Positions 16,311 to 26,277 are shown, counted from the stretch's first letter. The stretch: 30,538 nt of DNA from an uncultured Gemmatimonadota bacterium (GCA_946480295.1 CAMLIT010000043.1:1-30538); one strand, 5' to 3'. Notes: generated from the letters alone by a model not told the origin. Numbers and translations are program-made.

Positions 16311-19300
16311 ATGCGGACATCGCTCCGCCCCCTCTCCGTGCTGCTCCTCACCGCGCTGGCCGCCCCCGCCTCCGCGCCAGCGCTCCTCGCGCAGCAGCCC
16401 GCCTCCGCAGCCGCGGCGAAGAAGAAGCCAGACCTCCCGCTCGCGCCCGCGCGGGACATCCGCTTCACCACGACCAGGGCGTCATGGATGTCGCTCGACG
16501 TCAGCCCCGACGGCCGGACGATCGTCTTCGACCTCCTCGGCGACCTCTACACCCTCCCCTTCGGCGGCGGCACGGCGACCCGCCTGACGAGCGGGATGGC
16601 GATGGACGTGCAGCCGCGCTTCAGCCCCGACGGCAAGCGCGTCGTGTTCGTCTCCGACCGCTCGGGCGGCGACAATCTCTGGCTGATGTCGCTGGATGGG
16701 AAGGACACCGTCCAGCTCACGAAGGGGAACAACAACCTCTACGTCAGCCCCACCTTCACGCCCGACGGGAAGTACGTCGTCGCCTCCAAGTCCGGGGGGT
16801 TGGGCGGCGCGGCCAAGCTCTGGCTCTACGACGTGGACGGCGGCACCGGCGTACCGCTCATCCGCGAGCCGGCGCAGCTCAAGACGCTGGGCGCCGCGCT
16901 CACGCCGGATGGCCGCTACGTCTGGTACGCGCAGCGCCAGGGCGACTGGTCGTACAATGCGATCCTGCCGCAGTACCAGCTCGCCGTGTACGACCGGAAG
17001 ACCGGCACGTCCACCACGATGACGGCGCGCTACGGTTCGGCGTTCCGGCCGGCGATCTCGCATGACGGGAAGTGGCTCGTCTACGGCACGCGCGACGAGA
17101 CGAACACCGGGCTGCGGCTCCGCAACCTCCAGAGCGGCGCCGAGGAGTGGCTCGCCTATCCCGTGCAGCGCGACGACCAGGAATCGCGCGCGCCGCTCGA
17201 CGTGCTGCCGGGGTACGCCTTCACGCCCGACGACCAGGCCGTGGTCGTCTCCTACGGCGGCGAGATCTGGCGCGTGCCCCTGAACCACGCCGCGCCGACG
17301 AAGATCCCCTTCCGCGCCGATGTCGACGTCCAGGCCGGCCCCGAGGTGCGCTTCGCCTACAAGGTCGACGACGCTCCGAGCTTCACCGCGCACCAGATCC
17401 GCGACGTCGCCCCATCGCCGGACGGATCGAAGCTGGCCTTCGCGGCGATGGACCACGTCTACGTGATGGACCTGCCCGACGGCACACCGCGCCGCCTCAC
17501 CACGCTCGACGTGCACGAGCAGTTCCCGGTGTGGTCGCCCGACGGGAAGTCGCTCGCCTTCACGACGTGGGACGACAAGTTGGGCGGGCAGCTCTTCCGC
17601 GCGAGCGCCGACGGCCGCGGCAAGCCGCAGCAGCTCACGAAGCTCGGCGCGCTGTACCAGTACCCGGCGTGGTCGCCGGACGGGAAGCGGATCGTGGCCG
17701 AGGTTGCCGCCGCGCGCGACCTGCAGGAGGCGTACGGCGGCTTCTTCGGCGACGGCCAGGGCGCGCAGTTCGCGTGGGTCCCTGCCGCCGGGTGCAACGG
17801 CGGCTGCGACCTCCGGATCATCGGCCCGACCGGCAACCGCACGCATCCGCACTTCGCGAGCGACACGAGCCGCATCTACGCCTACAGCCCGGCCGACGGG
17901 CTGGTCTCCTTCCGCTGGGACGGGACCGACGTGAGGCCGGTGCTCAAGGTCACCGGTCCGCTCCCGCCACACGGCACGCTCGACGACGCGCCGCAGGGCA
18001 CCGACGTCCCGGTGCCATCGACGTACGAGCTCGAGCAGAACCCGACCCCGCCCCCGGCGTCGCTCGTGCTGATGTCGCCGAAGGGCGACGAGGCGCTCGC
18101 CGAGGTCGGCGACGAGCTGTACGTCGTGACGGTGCCGGAGGTCGGCGGGCCCACGCCCACGGTCTCCGTCGCCGACAGCGCGGCGGCGGCGTTCCCCTTC
18201 CGCAAGCTGACGGACATCGGCGGGCAGTTCCCGACCTGGGGCGCCGACGGCCGCACCGTGCAGTGGGCGATCGGGAACGCCTACGTCGTCTACGACCTGC
18301 AGCGCGCGCGGGCGTTCGACGATTCGGTGAGGACGGCGCTGCGCGCGCTGCCGGACAGCGCGCGCGCCGCGCTGGCGAAGGACACGACGCGGAAGCTCGC
18401 CTTCACGCCGGTCGAACGGCGCATCGCCGTCACCGTCTCACGCGACCTGCCGAAGGGGAGCGCCGTCCTGCGCGGCGCGCGCGTCGTCACGATGAAGGGC
18501 AACGAGGTGATCGAGGACGCGGACATCGTGATCCGCGACAACCGCATCGCTGCCGTCGGGAAGCGCGGCTCGGTCGACGTCCCGTCGGGCGCGCGAATCA
18601 TCGACGTCACCGGTGAGACGATCGTCCCCGGCTTCGTCGACACGCACTACCATCCGCAGTGGCTCATCCCGAACGTCCACAGCGACCAGGTGTGGCAGTA
18701 TCTCGCCACGCTGGCCTACGGCACGACGACGACGCGCGACCCGCAGACGTCGACGACCGACGTCCTCACCTACGAGGACCAGGTGGAGGCGGGGCACATG
18801 GTGGGCCCGCGGGTCTATTCCACCGGGCCGGGCGTCTTCTCCTCGGAGAACATCAAGAGCCTCGACGACGCGCGGCACGTCCTCGACCGCTACGCGAAGT
18901 ACTACCACACGAACACGCTGAAGATGTACATGACGGGCAACCGTCAGCAGCGGCAGTGGGTGATCATGGCGGCGCGCGAGCTCGGGCTCATGCCGACCAC
19001 CGAGGGCGGGCTCGATTACAAGCTCGACCTGACGCACGCCATCGACGGCTACTCGGGAATCGAGCACGCGCTGCCCATCACGCCGCTCTACGACGACGTC
19101 GTCCAGCTCTTCAAGGGCGTGCAGGTGACGAACACGCCGACGCTCATCGTCTCGTACGGCGGTCCCTTCGGCGAGAACTACTGGTACACGAACACGAACG
19201 TGCACGACGATCCGAAGGTGCGGCACTTCCACCCCGAGGCGGAGCTGGACGCGAAGACGCGGCGGCGCGGCACCGGCGCCGGCGGCAGCCCCGGGCCCGG

Positions 19301-19748
19301 CGGGTGGTTCATGCCGAGCGAGTACGTCTTCCAGAAGCACGCCGTGTTCTCGAAGGACCTGATCGAGGCGGGCGGGCGCGTCGGCATCGGCAGCCACGGC
19401 CAGTTCCAGGGGCTCGGCTACCACTGGGAGATGTGGATGATGGCCTCCGGCGGCATGTCCAACCACGACGTGCTGCGCGCGGCGACGATCCTCGGCGCGC
19501 AGGCGATCGGCCTCGGCGCGGATCTCGGGTCGCTCGAGCCGGGCAAGCTCGCCGACCTCGTCGTCCTCGACCGGAACCCGCTCGACGACATCCACAACAC
19601 GAACACGATCCGCTACGTGATGAAGAACGGCGTGCTCTACGACGGCAACACCCTCGACGAGGTCTACCCGGCGAGGCGTGCGCTGCCGACGTTCGTCTGG
19701 CAGGCGGGCGCGCCGGCGAACAACACCGGGATCGCCGGCGGGCAGTAG
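16311..19748 (+). CDS. Secreted TolB-propeller amidohydrolase-superfamily protein
   Basis: The 1145-residue protein has a signal peptide (MRTSLRPLSVLLLTALAAPASAPALLAQ), a long region of TolB/PD40 propeller repeats (LDVSPDGRTIVFDLLGDLY, PRFSPDGKRVVFVSDRSGG, PVWSPDGKSLAFTTWDDK, PAWSPDGKRIVAEV), then an amidohydrolase domain. That domain begins near residue 720 with AVLRGARVVTMKGNEVIEDA. Its metal-binding HxH is His779/His781 (VDTHYHPQW), and it ends with the typical AIGLGADLGSLEPGKLADLVVLDRNPLDDI. The substrate is unknown; dipeptidase- or imidazolonepropionase-like hydrolysis is common in the superfamily. The ATG at 16311 is supported by CGGAGA at 16301-16306 and by the intact signal peptide; longer in-frame starts upstream are not credible. 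It stands alone and ends convergent with the acetyltransferase gene. Confidence 0.9.
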   Translation: MRTSLRPLSVLLLTALAAPASAPALLAQQPASAAAAKKKPDLPLAPARDIRFTTTRASWMSLDVSPDGRTIVFDLLGDLYTLPFGGGTATRLTSGMAMDVQPRFSPDGKRVVFVSDRSGGDNLWLMSLDGKDTVQLTKGNNNLYVSPTFTPDGKYVVASKSGGLGGAAKLWLYDVDGGTGVPLIREPAQLKTLGAALTPDGRYVWYAQRQGDWSYNAILPQYQLAVYDRKTGTSTTMTARYGSAFRPAISHDGKWLVYGTRDETNTGLRLRNLQSGAEEWLAYPVQRDDQESRAPLDVLPGYAFTPDDQAVVVSYGGEIWRVPLNHAAPTKIPFRADVDVQAGPEVRFAYKVDDAPSFTAHQIRDVAPSPDGSKLAFAAMDHVYVMDLPDGTPRRLTTLDVHEQFPVWSPDGKSLAFTTWDDKLGGQLFRASADGRGKPQQLTKLGALYQYPAWSPDGKRIVAEVAAARDLQEAYGGFFGDGQGAQFAWVPAAGCNGGCDLRIIGPTGNRTHPHFASDTSRIYAYSPADGLVSFRWDGTDVRPVLKVTGPLPPHGTLDDAPQGTDVPVPSTYELEQNPTPPPASLVLMSPKGDEALAEVGDELYVVTVPEVGGPTPTVSVADSAAAAFPFRKLTDIGGQFPTWGADGRTVQWAIGNAYVVYDLQRARAFDDSVRTALRALPDSARAALAKDTTRKLAFTPVERRIAVTVSRDLPKGSAVLRGARVVTMKGNEVIEDADIVIRDNRIAAVGKRGSVDVPSGARIIDVTGETIVPGFVDTHYHPQWLIPNVHSDQVWQYLATLAYGTTTTRDPQTSTTDVLTYEDQVEAGHMVGPRVYSTGPGVFSSENIKSLDDARHVLDRYAKYYHTNTLKMYMTGNRQQRQWVIMAARELGLMPTTEGGLDYKLDLTHAIDGYSGIEHALPITPLYDDVVQLFKGVQVTNTPTLIVSYGGPFGENYWYTNTNVHDDPKVRHFHPEAELDAKTRRRGTGAGGSPGPGGWFMPSEYVFQKHAVFSKDLIEAGGRVGIGSHGQFQGLGYHWEMWMMASGGMSNHDVLRAATILGAQAIGLGADLGSLEPGKLADLVVLDRNPLDDIHNTNTIRYVMKNGVLYDGNTLDEVYPARRALPTFVWQAGAPANNTGIAGGQ

Positions 19749-19767
19749 CCCGCCGGCGCGGTGGCGA

Positions 19768-19805
19768 GCGTGGCGGCGGCAGCGCCTAACGTGCCGCCGC
19801 CACGC
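19768..19805. terminator. Hairpin overlapping the 3' end of the acetyltransferase gene
   Basis: A perfect 14-bp stem (19768-19781 with 19792-19805) surrounds a 10-nt loop. The stop codon of the minus-strand gene (19786-19788) lies in the loop, so one arm is coding. It separates two convergent genes and probably terminates both. Confidence 0.65.
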
Positions 19806-20847
19806 GCCCGGGCTGCGCCGCGGGGGTGCGCAGCGCGAAGTTTCGCGTCCGCGCGACGCCCCCGTCGTCCGTGTAGCGCGCCTCGCCGCGCCGCATGGCG
19901 AAGGTGCGCGCGCCGTCGCCGATCGCCTGCGCGATCGCGTGGCGCAGGAGCAGGATCCCGGGACTGCAGAAGCCGGCCTCCGGATCGAGGCCGCTCAGGT
20001 ACATGTACGCGCGGTCGCGCAGCGTGAATCCGTAGAGCACGGCGACCGGCCGCTCGCCGAGGAGCAGCGCGTGCAGCCGCAGCCGGCCGCGCCCGAGCAG
20101 CCCGCGCGCCGCGTCCTCGTGGAAGCGGCGGAGCCGCGGGTCGGCGAGGACGCCCGACTCGCCGCGGTCGCGCCAGCGGAGCGTGTGCAGGCGAAAGAGC
20201 GCGTCGAGCAGTCCGGCGAGACTCGCGTCGTCCGCCGTCACGTAGCGCGCCTCCGGCACGCGGGCGAGCCGATTGCGCGCGTTGCGCAGCCGGCGGCGGA
20301 AGCGCCACGAGAGACCCGCCTCCAGCGCGTCGATCGTCGGCGGGAGCGCGAGCGTCGCGCACGACGACGCGGGATGCGGCTGCACGGCGAGCGCGGACGG
20401 CCAGCGCGCGCGCAGCAGCGGCGATGTCGGGGGCAGCTCCTGGAAGCTCGCCACGTCCCAGCGATCGCGGAGCTCGGCGACGTGCCGGCGGATCAGCGCT
20501 GCGCCGTCGTCGGCGATCGTCGGCTCGAGGAGCACGTCCTCGTAGTCGGAGAGTCCGGCGGCCAGCATCGCCAGGTGCCGCGTCCAGTCGGGCTGGATGT
20601 AGACGAAGAGCGGCGCGAGCCCGACGAGCCGCCCGTCCCGTCGCAGCGTGACGACGTGGAGCTCGCCGCCGCCCATCGCGTGCCACCACGCGAGGAGCCA
20701 CTCCGGCGACTGGAAGGGCGTCGCGTGCGGACAGCGCTCCAGCAGGTCGTTCCATTCCTCGCGGAGCGCCTCGACGCTCGCGGTGGTCGTCATCTCGTCG
20801 AGCAGCAGGCCGTCGGCGGTGCGGGTTGCGGTACGTTCGCGTGTCAT
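19786..20847 (-). CDS. FemAB/CelD-like GNAT-fold acetyltransferase
   Basis: The 353-residue cytoplasmic protein has the double-GNAT architecture of the FemAB/BioF2/CelD group, members of which act in exopolysaccharide, cell-wall or lipid modification. The first half has WNDLLERCPHATPFQSPEWLLAWW and LRRDGRLVGLAPLFV. The second half has LSWRFRRRLRNARNRL, then LHALLLGERPVAVLYGFTLRDRAYMYLSGLDP, and FAMRRGEARY in place of the usual YDFLRGDEPYK. No acceptor can be inferred. The start at 20847 is the longest; an ATG at 20793 would give 335 residues and is also plausible, since neither has a good Shine-Dalgarno. It is divergent from the 20993 gene, sharing a 145-bp region. Confidence 0.82.
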   Translation of the reverse strand: MTRERTATRTADGLLLDEMTTTASVEALREEWNDLLERCPHATPFQSPEWLLAWWHAMGGGELHVVTLRRDGRLVGLAPLFVYIQPDWTRHLAMLAAGLSDYEDVLLEPTIADDGAALIRRHVAELRDRWDVASFQELPPTSPLLRARWPSALAVQPHPASSCATLALPPTIDALEAGLSWRFRRRLRNARNRLARVPEARYVTADDASLAGLLDALFRLHTLRWRDRGESGVLADPRLRRFHEDAARGLLGRGRLRLHALLLGERPVAVLYGFTLRDRAYMYLSGLDPEAGFCSPGILLLRHAIAQAIGDGARTFAMRRGEARYTDDGGVARTRNFALRTPAAQPGRVAAAR

Positions 20848-20992
20848 GGCAGCGCGCCGCGGCGTGCAAGAGGAGCACCAGCGGGCACCCCGTCTCCCGA
20901 ATATCTGCGTGTCCTCCGGGCGACGTGAGTTGGCGCTCCTGCGCTCCTTCTTGCATCACGTCGGAGCCCCTCACCCCTCGCCGGGGAACGCC

Positions 20993-21847
20993 ATGCTGCT
21001 CCAGCTCCGCCGTGCGGCGCTCGTGCGTCGCTCGCTCCTGCTCGCCGTCTGTCTCGACGCGGCGTGCCGCGCCTCCACCGAGCCGCCCTTCCCGTCGAAC
21101 GCGGTGCCGTTCGATCCGCCGCCCGCCTATCGGCTCTGGTGGACGATCGTCGAGAGCTGTTCCGGCGTGAGCGGCGACCTGCGCGCCGTGCGCTTCTACG
21201 AGGAGCCGGGCCAGGCGACGGCGACGGCCGGCAGCGAACAGGCGAACGCGTACTGGTTCTCGTCAGGCAACCGCATCGTCGTCGGGGGATTGAGCGAGTA
21301 CGACGGCCCCGTCGTCAGGCACGAGATGCTGCATGCCCTGCTCGGCGCGGCGGCCGGCGGCAACGGACATCCGCACGAGTACTTCGTGCGCCGCTGCGGC
21401 GGCATCGTGCACTGCGTCGCGACCTGCCTCACCGACGACGGCCCCCTGCCGCTCCCGGACCTCTCGGCGCCGGTCGCGCAGCCCGCCGTGCTCGACGTCC
21501 GCGTGAGCGCGCAGCCCGCGCCCTTCGATCCCGCGCAGTTCGGCGGCTGGATGGCGGTGCTCGTGACGGCGCGCAATCCGCTGTCGCACGCCGTGTGGGT
21601 GGAGCTGCCCCTCGTCGGCGGCGCGCCGAACAGCTTCGGCTTCGCCATCGACGGGAGCGCGATCGATGCCGCGGCCGCGGATTCCACGTCCGTGCCCTTC
21701 CGCGCGGGCGAGACGCAGCGGCAGCTCTTCGACGTGCACGTGGCGCCCGGCCAGGTGGAGCTCGCGCCGGGGAGCTACGACCTCCGCGGCTTCTTCGCCA
21801 GCGACACCACGGGGCCGGAGCCGCTCGTCGTCCTCGGCGCGCACTGA
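20993..21847 (+). CDS. Exported HExxH-motif protein, possible zinc metalloprotease
   Basis: I do not recognise the family. The 284-residue product begins with a basic/hydrophobic export signal (LRRAALVRRSLLLAVCLDAAC). Cys25 could be a lipid-anchor site, but the -3 residue is Asp, so this is a poor lipobox. The key motif is HEMLH (110-114), the zincin signature, with more histidines at 126 and 128 (GNGHPHEYF) that could supply the third ligand. Four cysteines (56, 135, 141, 145) may form disulfides around the active site. The C-terminal half (about 165-284) looks like an immunoglobulin-like beta domain (SHAVWVELPLVGG; ELAPGSYDLRGFF). The ATG at 20993 was chosen for the signal peptide. It ends convergent with the DUF2339 gene. 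Confidence 0.68.
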   Translation: MLLQLRRAALVRRSLLLAVCLDAACRASTEPPFPSNAVPFDPPPAYRLWWTIVESCSGVSGDLRAVRFYEEPGQATATAGSEQANAYWFSSGNRIVVGGLSEYDGPVVRHEMLHALLGAAAGGNGHPHEYFVRRCGGIVHCVATCLTDDGPLPLPDLSAPVAQPAVLDVRVSAQPAPFDPAQFGGWMAVLVTARNPLSHAVWVELPLVGGAPNSFGFAIDGSAIDAAAADSTSVPFRAGETQRQLFDVHVAPGQVELAPGSYDLRGFFASDTTGPEPLVVLGAH

Positions 21848-21852
21848 GCCAC

Positions 21853-21872
21853 GCCGGGCGCACCCGCCCGGC
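21853..21872. terminator. Short hairpin between convergent genes
   Basis: GCCGGGCG pairs perfectly with CGCCCGGC around the loop CACC, in the 34-bp gap between the 21847 and 21882 stops. There is no U-run. Confidence 0.5.
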
Positions 21873-21881
21873 CGTCGCTCG

Positions 21882-23879
21882 TCAGGCCTGCGACGCCGCT
21901 CCCGACACGCCCTCGGCGGCGAGCGCGTCGCCGCGATCGCCCGCCGAGCGATACCAGAACGCGACGGCGAGCAGGAAGGAGCCGACGAGCACGTACGCGC
22001 CGATGCGCAGCAGCACGCTCTCCAGGTCCGCCGCCTGGTACAACGCCTTCAGCGCGGCGTAGACGGCCACGGCCAGCCCGGCGCGCCGCGCGGCGGCGAC
22101 GGCGAAGCGGCGTCCGGCGAGGATCGCCGCCACGCCGGACGCGGCGAAGTAGAGGATGACGAGGAAGATCGCGATCTCGATGCTCCACGCGCGCACGAGC
22201 TCCTCGCGTCCCCAGAGGAACGCCGCCGCCGCGGCGAGCGCGCCGGCGATGTCGGCGGGCTGCACGCCGGTGTCCGAGTCCACCGGCGGCATCGTCCGCG
22301 CGTGGAACGTCACGACGATCCAGCCCGCGACGGCGGCGAGCCCGGCGAGCGAGGCGCTGGTGAGGAAGGGCGTGTAGGCGTACGCCGGGCGGGCGGCGAG
22401 GAGGTCGCGAGCCCACATGCTGGCGACGGTGAGCGCGACGAGCGGGGTCACGAGGCGCAGCGGATCGGGCACGCGGCGGGCGAAGGCGCCGAACACCGCG
22501 GCGTCGAGCGCGAGCGCCGCCACCGACAGCAGCCGCGCCGAGTCGGGGCTCATGCCTGACGAGTGGAGCGCCGCCACCGCCGCGTACGCGCTCGCCGCGC
22601 CGGCCACGAGGAGGTGCGCGCCGCGGACCGCCGGCGACTCCCACGCGGCGAGGCGCGCCGCGGCGCCCCACGCCGCCGCCAGCCCGGCGTGCCCGGGCGT
22701 GAGCCCCCACTCCGGCGTGGCGACGACGATCGTGAGGAACGCGAGCGGCGCGAGGGCGACGGTGGGCAGCCAGGCGGCGCGTCCCTCCTCGCCCTCCGCG
22801 CGCGCGGCGACCCAGGTGATGATCGTCGCGGCCGCCGCGATGAGGACGACGTCGTCGGGGTGCTCCGGTCGGAAGGAGCGCACCGTGAGCGCCGCCGCGG
22901 CGAGCCAGACGTAGACGCGCGTCAGCCAGCCCGCGCGCTCGCCCGTCGCGACGAGCACCACCGTCAGCGCGCAGGCGACGGCGAACAGCGCCGGGGCGTT
23001 GCGCGTGGCCCGCGTCGCGCCCCCCCAGTCGCCGAGGACCGCCGCCGCCGTGTAGCCCGCGCCGGCGATCGCCAGGAGCAGCGCGGCCATCCGCCAGCGG
23101 CGCCCCCGCAGCGCGATCACCGCCGCCGTCAGCACGACCCAGCCGTAGACGAGGAGGACGACGACGTCGCTCCGCTTGTCCGCCGTGACGTACGGCGCGA
23201 GGAACGCGCCTCCGACCCCGACGACGAACAGCGCTTCCTCGCCGGCGCGCCACGCCAGCACGGCGAGCCCCGCCGACGCGAGCGCGGCGAGCGTGAGCGC
23301 GACCGTGTTCGGCACCACGCCCAGGCTCGGGCCCGCGCCCCACGCGTCCACGTGCACGAGCGCGAGCGCGATCCCGAGCAGCGTGTTGCCGAAGGGGCGC
23401 GATCCGCGACGTCGCATCCGGAGCCCGACCGCGGCGACGACCGCGGCGCCCGCCGCGCCCAGCGCCACGCGCGCCGTCGGGCCGAACTGGATGCGCTGGA
23501 CGGCCCAGCTCAGGAGCACCCCCGCCCCCATGAGGAGGAGCAGCGCCCCGAGCGCGGTCGTGCCGTAGCGGCCGACGAGCGCCTCCAGGTCGCCGCGGCG
23601 GCGGTCGCCGGCGCCGACGCGCCGCTCGATCCAGCTCGCCAGGGCGGTGGACGAGGAGGCCGGCGCGCTCGGGGCGGTGGGCACGGGCGGCGCGACCGGC
23701 GCCGCGACCGGAGGGCGCGCCGGAGGCGCGAAGGCCGCCTCGCCGGTGAGCCGCAGGAGCTGGCCCTTCAGCAGCCGTACCTCCGCCTGGAGCTCCTGGA
23801 CCTGCACGCGCAGCTCGGCGAGCGAGGCGCCCGGTTCCGCTCCGGCCGGCTGGTCGCCCTGGGACGAGTCGCTGGGCAT
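21882..23879 (-). CDS. DUF2339 polytopic membrane protein
   Basis: Large inner-membrane protein of 665 residues with no assigned function. The N-terminus is cytoplasmic: a coiled coil (LAELRVQVQELQAEVRLLKG, about 18-37), then a Pro/Ala-rich linker. The first membrane region follows the family pattern RYGTTALGALLLLMGAGVLLSW and is followed by a succession of about 20 hydrophobic segments to the end, including LFVVGVGGAFLAPYVT, a DUF2339 hallmark. I chose the ATG at 23879 (MPSDSSQGDQ) because the in-frame upstream start at 23924 adds only a basic, poorly supported extension. It is transcribed alone, divergent from the M28 peptidase gene with 97 bp between starts. Confidence 0.88.
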   Translation of the reverse strand: MPSDSSQGDQPAGAEPGASLAELRVQVQELQAEVRLLKGQLLRLTGEAAFAPPARPPVAAPVAPPVPTAPSAPASSSTALASWIERRVGAGDRRRGDLEALVGRYGTTALGALLLLMGAGVLLSWAVQRIQFGPTARVALGAAGAAVVAAVGLRMRRRGSRPFGNTLLGIALALVHVDAWGAGPSLGVVPNTVALTLAALASAGLAVLAWRAGEEALFVVGVGGAFLAPYVTADKRSDVVVLLVYGWVVLTAAVIALRGRRWRMAALLLAIAGAGYTAAAVLGDWGGATRATRNAPALFAVACALTVVLVATGERAGWLTRVYVWLAAAALTVRSFRPEHPDDVVLIAAAATIITWVAARAEGEEGRAAWLPTVALAPLAFLTIVVATPEWGLTPGHAGLAAAWGAAARLAAWESPAVRGAHLLVAGAASAYAAVAALHSSGMSPDSARLLSVAALALDAAVFGAFARRVPDPLRLVTPLVALTVASMWARDLLAARPAYAYTPFLTSASLAGLAAVAGWIVVTFHARTMPPVDSDTGVQPADIAGALAAAAAFLWGREELVRAWSIEIAIFLVILYFAASGVAAILAGRRFAVAAARRAGLAVAVYAALKALYQAADLESVLLRIGAYVLVGSFLLAVAFWYRSAGDRGDALAAEGVSGAASQA

Positions 23880-23976
23880 GTGGTGCAACCTACGCCTCGT
23901 CCCGCCGGCCGCAATGCGCTCCACCCATTCCGCCGGACTGCGCCGCGCGCCAATCTTAGGCGTTCACCTCTCCCCG

Positions 23977-26262
23977 ATGAGCTCCCACATGCAACGACTC
24001 GCAGCGACCGTCCTCCTCTCGTTCGGTGGCCTCGCCCTGCTGCCGAAGGCGCCGGCTCCGGCGACGCTCCGCGGCTTCACCCCCGAGTCCTCGCGCGTCG
24101 AGCGCGACTGGGAAGCGAAGTTCGACGCGATCCCCTCGCCGGCGCGCATGCGCGACCACATGAAGCTGCTCTCCGCGCGGCCGCACAACGTCGGCTCGCC
24201 GTACGACCGGCAGAACGCCGAGTGGCTGCTCGCGCAGTTCCGCTCGTACGGCTGGGATGCGCACATCGAGCAGTTCGACGTGCTCTTCCCCACGCCGAAG
24301 GAACGCCTCGTCGAGCTCGTGGCGCCGACGCGCTTCCGCGCGAAGCTCCAGGAGCCCACCGTCGCCGTGGATCCCACGTCGTCGCAGCACGACGAGCAGC
24401 TCCCGACATACAACGCCTATTCGGCGGACGGCGACGTCACCGGCCCGCTCGTCTACGTCAACTACGGCGTCCCCGCCGACTACGAGGAGCTCGAGCGCCA
24501 CGGCATCTCCGTGAAGGGCGCGATCGTCGTCGCCCGTTACGGCGGCTCCTGGCGCGGCATCAAGCCGAAGGTCGCGGCGGAGCACGGCGCGATCGGCTGC
24601 CTCATCTACTCCGATCCGCGCGACGACGGCTACGGCGGCGGCGACGTCTTCCCCGACGGGCCGATGCGCCCGCGCGACGGTGTGCAGCGCGGCAGCGTCG
24701 CCGACATGCCCGTCTACTCGGGCGATCCGCTCACGCCCGGCGTGGGCGCGACGAAGGACGCCAAGCGCCTGCCGCTCTCCGACGTGAAGGTCCTCACGAA
24801 GATCCCCGTCCTCCCCATCTCGTATGGCGACGCGCAGCCGCTGCTCGCGGCGATGGGCGGCCCGACGGTGCCGGCGAGCTGGCGCGGCGCGCTCCCCATC
24901 ACCTACCGCTTCGGCGGAGACGGGCCGGCGCGCGTGCACCTCGTCGTGAAGTCGAACTGGGACCTCAAGCCGCTCTACGACGTGATCGCCAGGTTGCCCG
25001 GCACCACCGAGGCCGACGAGTGGGTCGTCCGCGGCAATCACCACGACGCGTGGGTGAACGGCGCGGAGGATCCGATCTCCGGCCTCGTCGCCGAGCTCGA
25101 GGAGGCACGCGCGCTCGGTGACCTCTACAAGCAGGGCTGGCGGCCGAAGCGCACGATCATCTACGCCGCCTGGGACGGCGAGGAGCCCGGGCTCCTCGGC
25201 TCCACCGAGTGGGCGGAGACGCACGCCGACGAGCTCCAGCAGCACGCGGTGGCGTACCTCAACAGCGACAGCAATGGCCGCGGCTTCCTCGGCATGGAGG
25301 GGTCGCACTCGCTGGAGAAGCTGCTCAACGGCGTGGCGAAGGACGTCGAGGATCCGGAGGCGAAGGTGAGCTCGTGGCAGCGCGATCGCGCCGCGGAGAT
25401 CGAGCGCGGCGACAAGGACGCGCGCACGGCGGAGGACCTCCACATCGGCGCGCTCGGCTCCGGCTCCGACTACACCCCCTTCCTCCAGCACCTCGGGATC
25501 GCGTCGGCCAACCTCGGTTACGGCGGCGAGGACCGCGGCGGGATCTACCACTCGATCTACGACGACTTCTACTGGTACACGCACTTCAGCGACACCGCCT
25601 TCGTCTACGGCCGCGCCCTCGCGCAGGCGGCGGGGAAGACGGTGATGCGGCTCGCCGACGCCGACGTGCTCCCGTACTCGTTCACCAACCTCGCCGCGAC
25701 GGCCCAGCGGTACCGCAAGGAGGTCGAGCAGCTCCGCGACGCGCGCGCCGAGCAGATCACGGAGCGGAACAAGGACATCGACGAGGGCGTGTTCGCCGCG
25801 CTCAGCGATCCGCGTGATCCGACCTTCGCCCCCAAGCGCGAGACGCCGCCGCCGCACTTCGACTTCGCGCCCCTCGACAACGCCACCGACTCGCTGACGC
25901 AGGCGGCGTCGCGGTACGAGAAGGCGCTCGGCGAAGCGCTGACCCCCGCCGCCGGCGTGGCGCTCGCCTCCCGCAGCCCAGATTCCTCGGCGCTGCGCGC
26001 GCTCAACGAGAAGCTGCTGACGAGCGAGCGCGAGCTCCTCGCCAGCGACGGCCTGCGCGGCCGCCCCTGGTACAAGCACCTCCTCTACGCGCCGGGCTTC
26101 TACACCGGCTACGGCGTGAAGACGATGCCGGGGATCCGCGAGGCGCTCGAGCAGGACCAGTGGGCGAGCGTCAACGGCGAGATCGCCCGCGTCGCCGACG
26201 CCCTCGAGCGCGAGGCGGCGCTCGTCAACGCGGCCGCCGCCGAGCTGTCCGCCGCGCGCTGA
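23977..26262 (+). CDS. Exported M28 peptidase, glutamate carboxypeptidase II (PSMA)-like
   Basis: Di-zinc carboxypeptidase of 761 residues with the three-part layout of GCPII and transferrin receptor. An N-terminal hydrophobic segment (QRLAATVLLSFGGLALLP) is the export signal or anchor. A PA domain is inserted at about 130-330 (VKGAIVVARYGGSWRGIKPKVAAEHGAIG). The catalytic core has His355 and Asp365 (NHHDAWVNGAEDPISG), Glu402/Glu403 (WDGEEPGLLGSTEW), Asp431 (NSDSNGRG) and His525 (YHSIYDDFYWY), matching the five zinc ligands and the catalytic base of human GCPII. The helical dimerisation domain (about 620-760) completes it. It likely trims acidic C-terminal residues from peptides. The ATG at 23977 precedes the signal. 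It is convergent with the PLP enzyme. Confidence 0.93.
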   Translation: MSSHMQRLAATVLLSFGGLALLPKAPAPATLRGFTPESSRVERDWEAKFDAIPSPARMRDHMKLLSARPHNVGSPYDRQNAEWLLAQFRSYGWDAHIEQFDVLFPTPKERLVELVAPTRFRAKLQEPTVAVDPTSSQHDEQLPTYNAYSADGDVTGPLVYVNYGVPADYEELERHGISVKGAIVVARYGGSWRGIKPKVAAEHGAIGCLIYSDPRDDGYGGGDVFPDGPMRPRDGVQRGSVADMPVYSGDPLTPGVGATKDAKRLPLSDVKVLTKIPVLPISYGDAQPLLAAMGGPTVPASWRGALPITYRFGGDGPARVHLVVKSNWDLKPLYDVIARLPGTTEADEWVVRGNHHDAWVNGAEDPISGLVAELEEARALGDLYKQGWRPKRTIIYAAWDGEEPGLLGSTEWAETHADELQQHAVAYLNSDSNGRGFLGMEGSHSLEKLLNGVAKDVEDPEAKVSSWQRDRAAEIERGDKDARTAEDLHIGALGSGSDYTPFLQHLGIASANLGYGGEDRGGIYHSIYDDFYWYTHFSDTAFVYGRALAQAAGKTVMRLADADVLPYSFTNLAATAQRYRKEVEQLRDARAEQITERNKDIDEGVFAALSDPRDPTFAPKRETPPPHFDFAPLDNATDSLTQAASRYEKALGEALTPAAGVALASRSPDSSALRALNEKLLTSERELLASDGLRGRPWYKHLLYAPGFYTGYGVKTMPGIREALEQDQWASVNGEIARVADALEREAALVNAAAAELSAAR

Positions 26263-26277
26263 ACGCGGACGGCTCGC

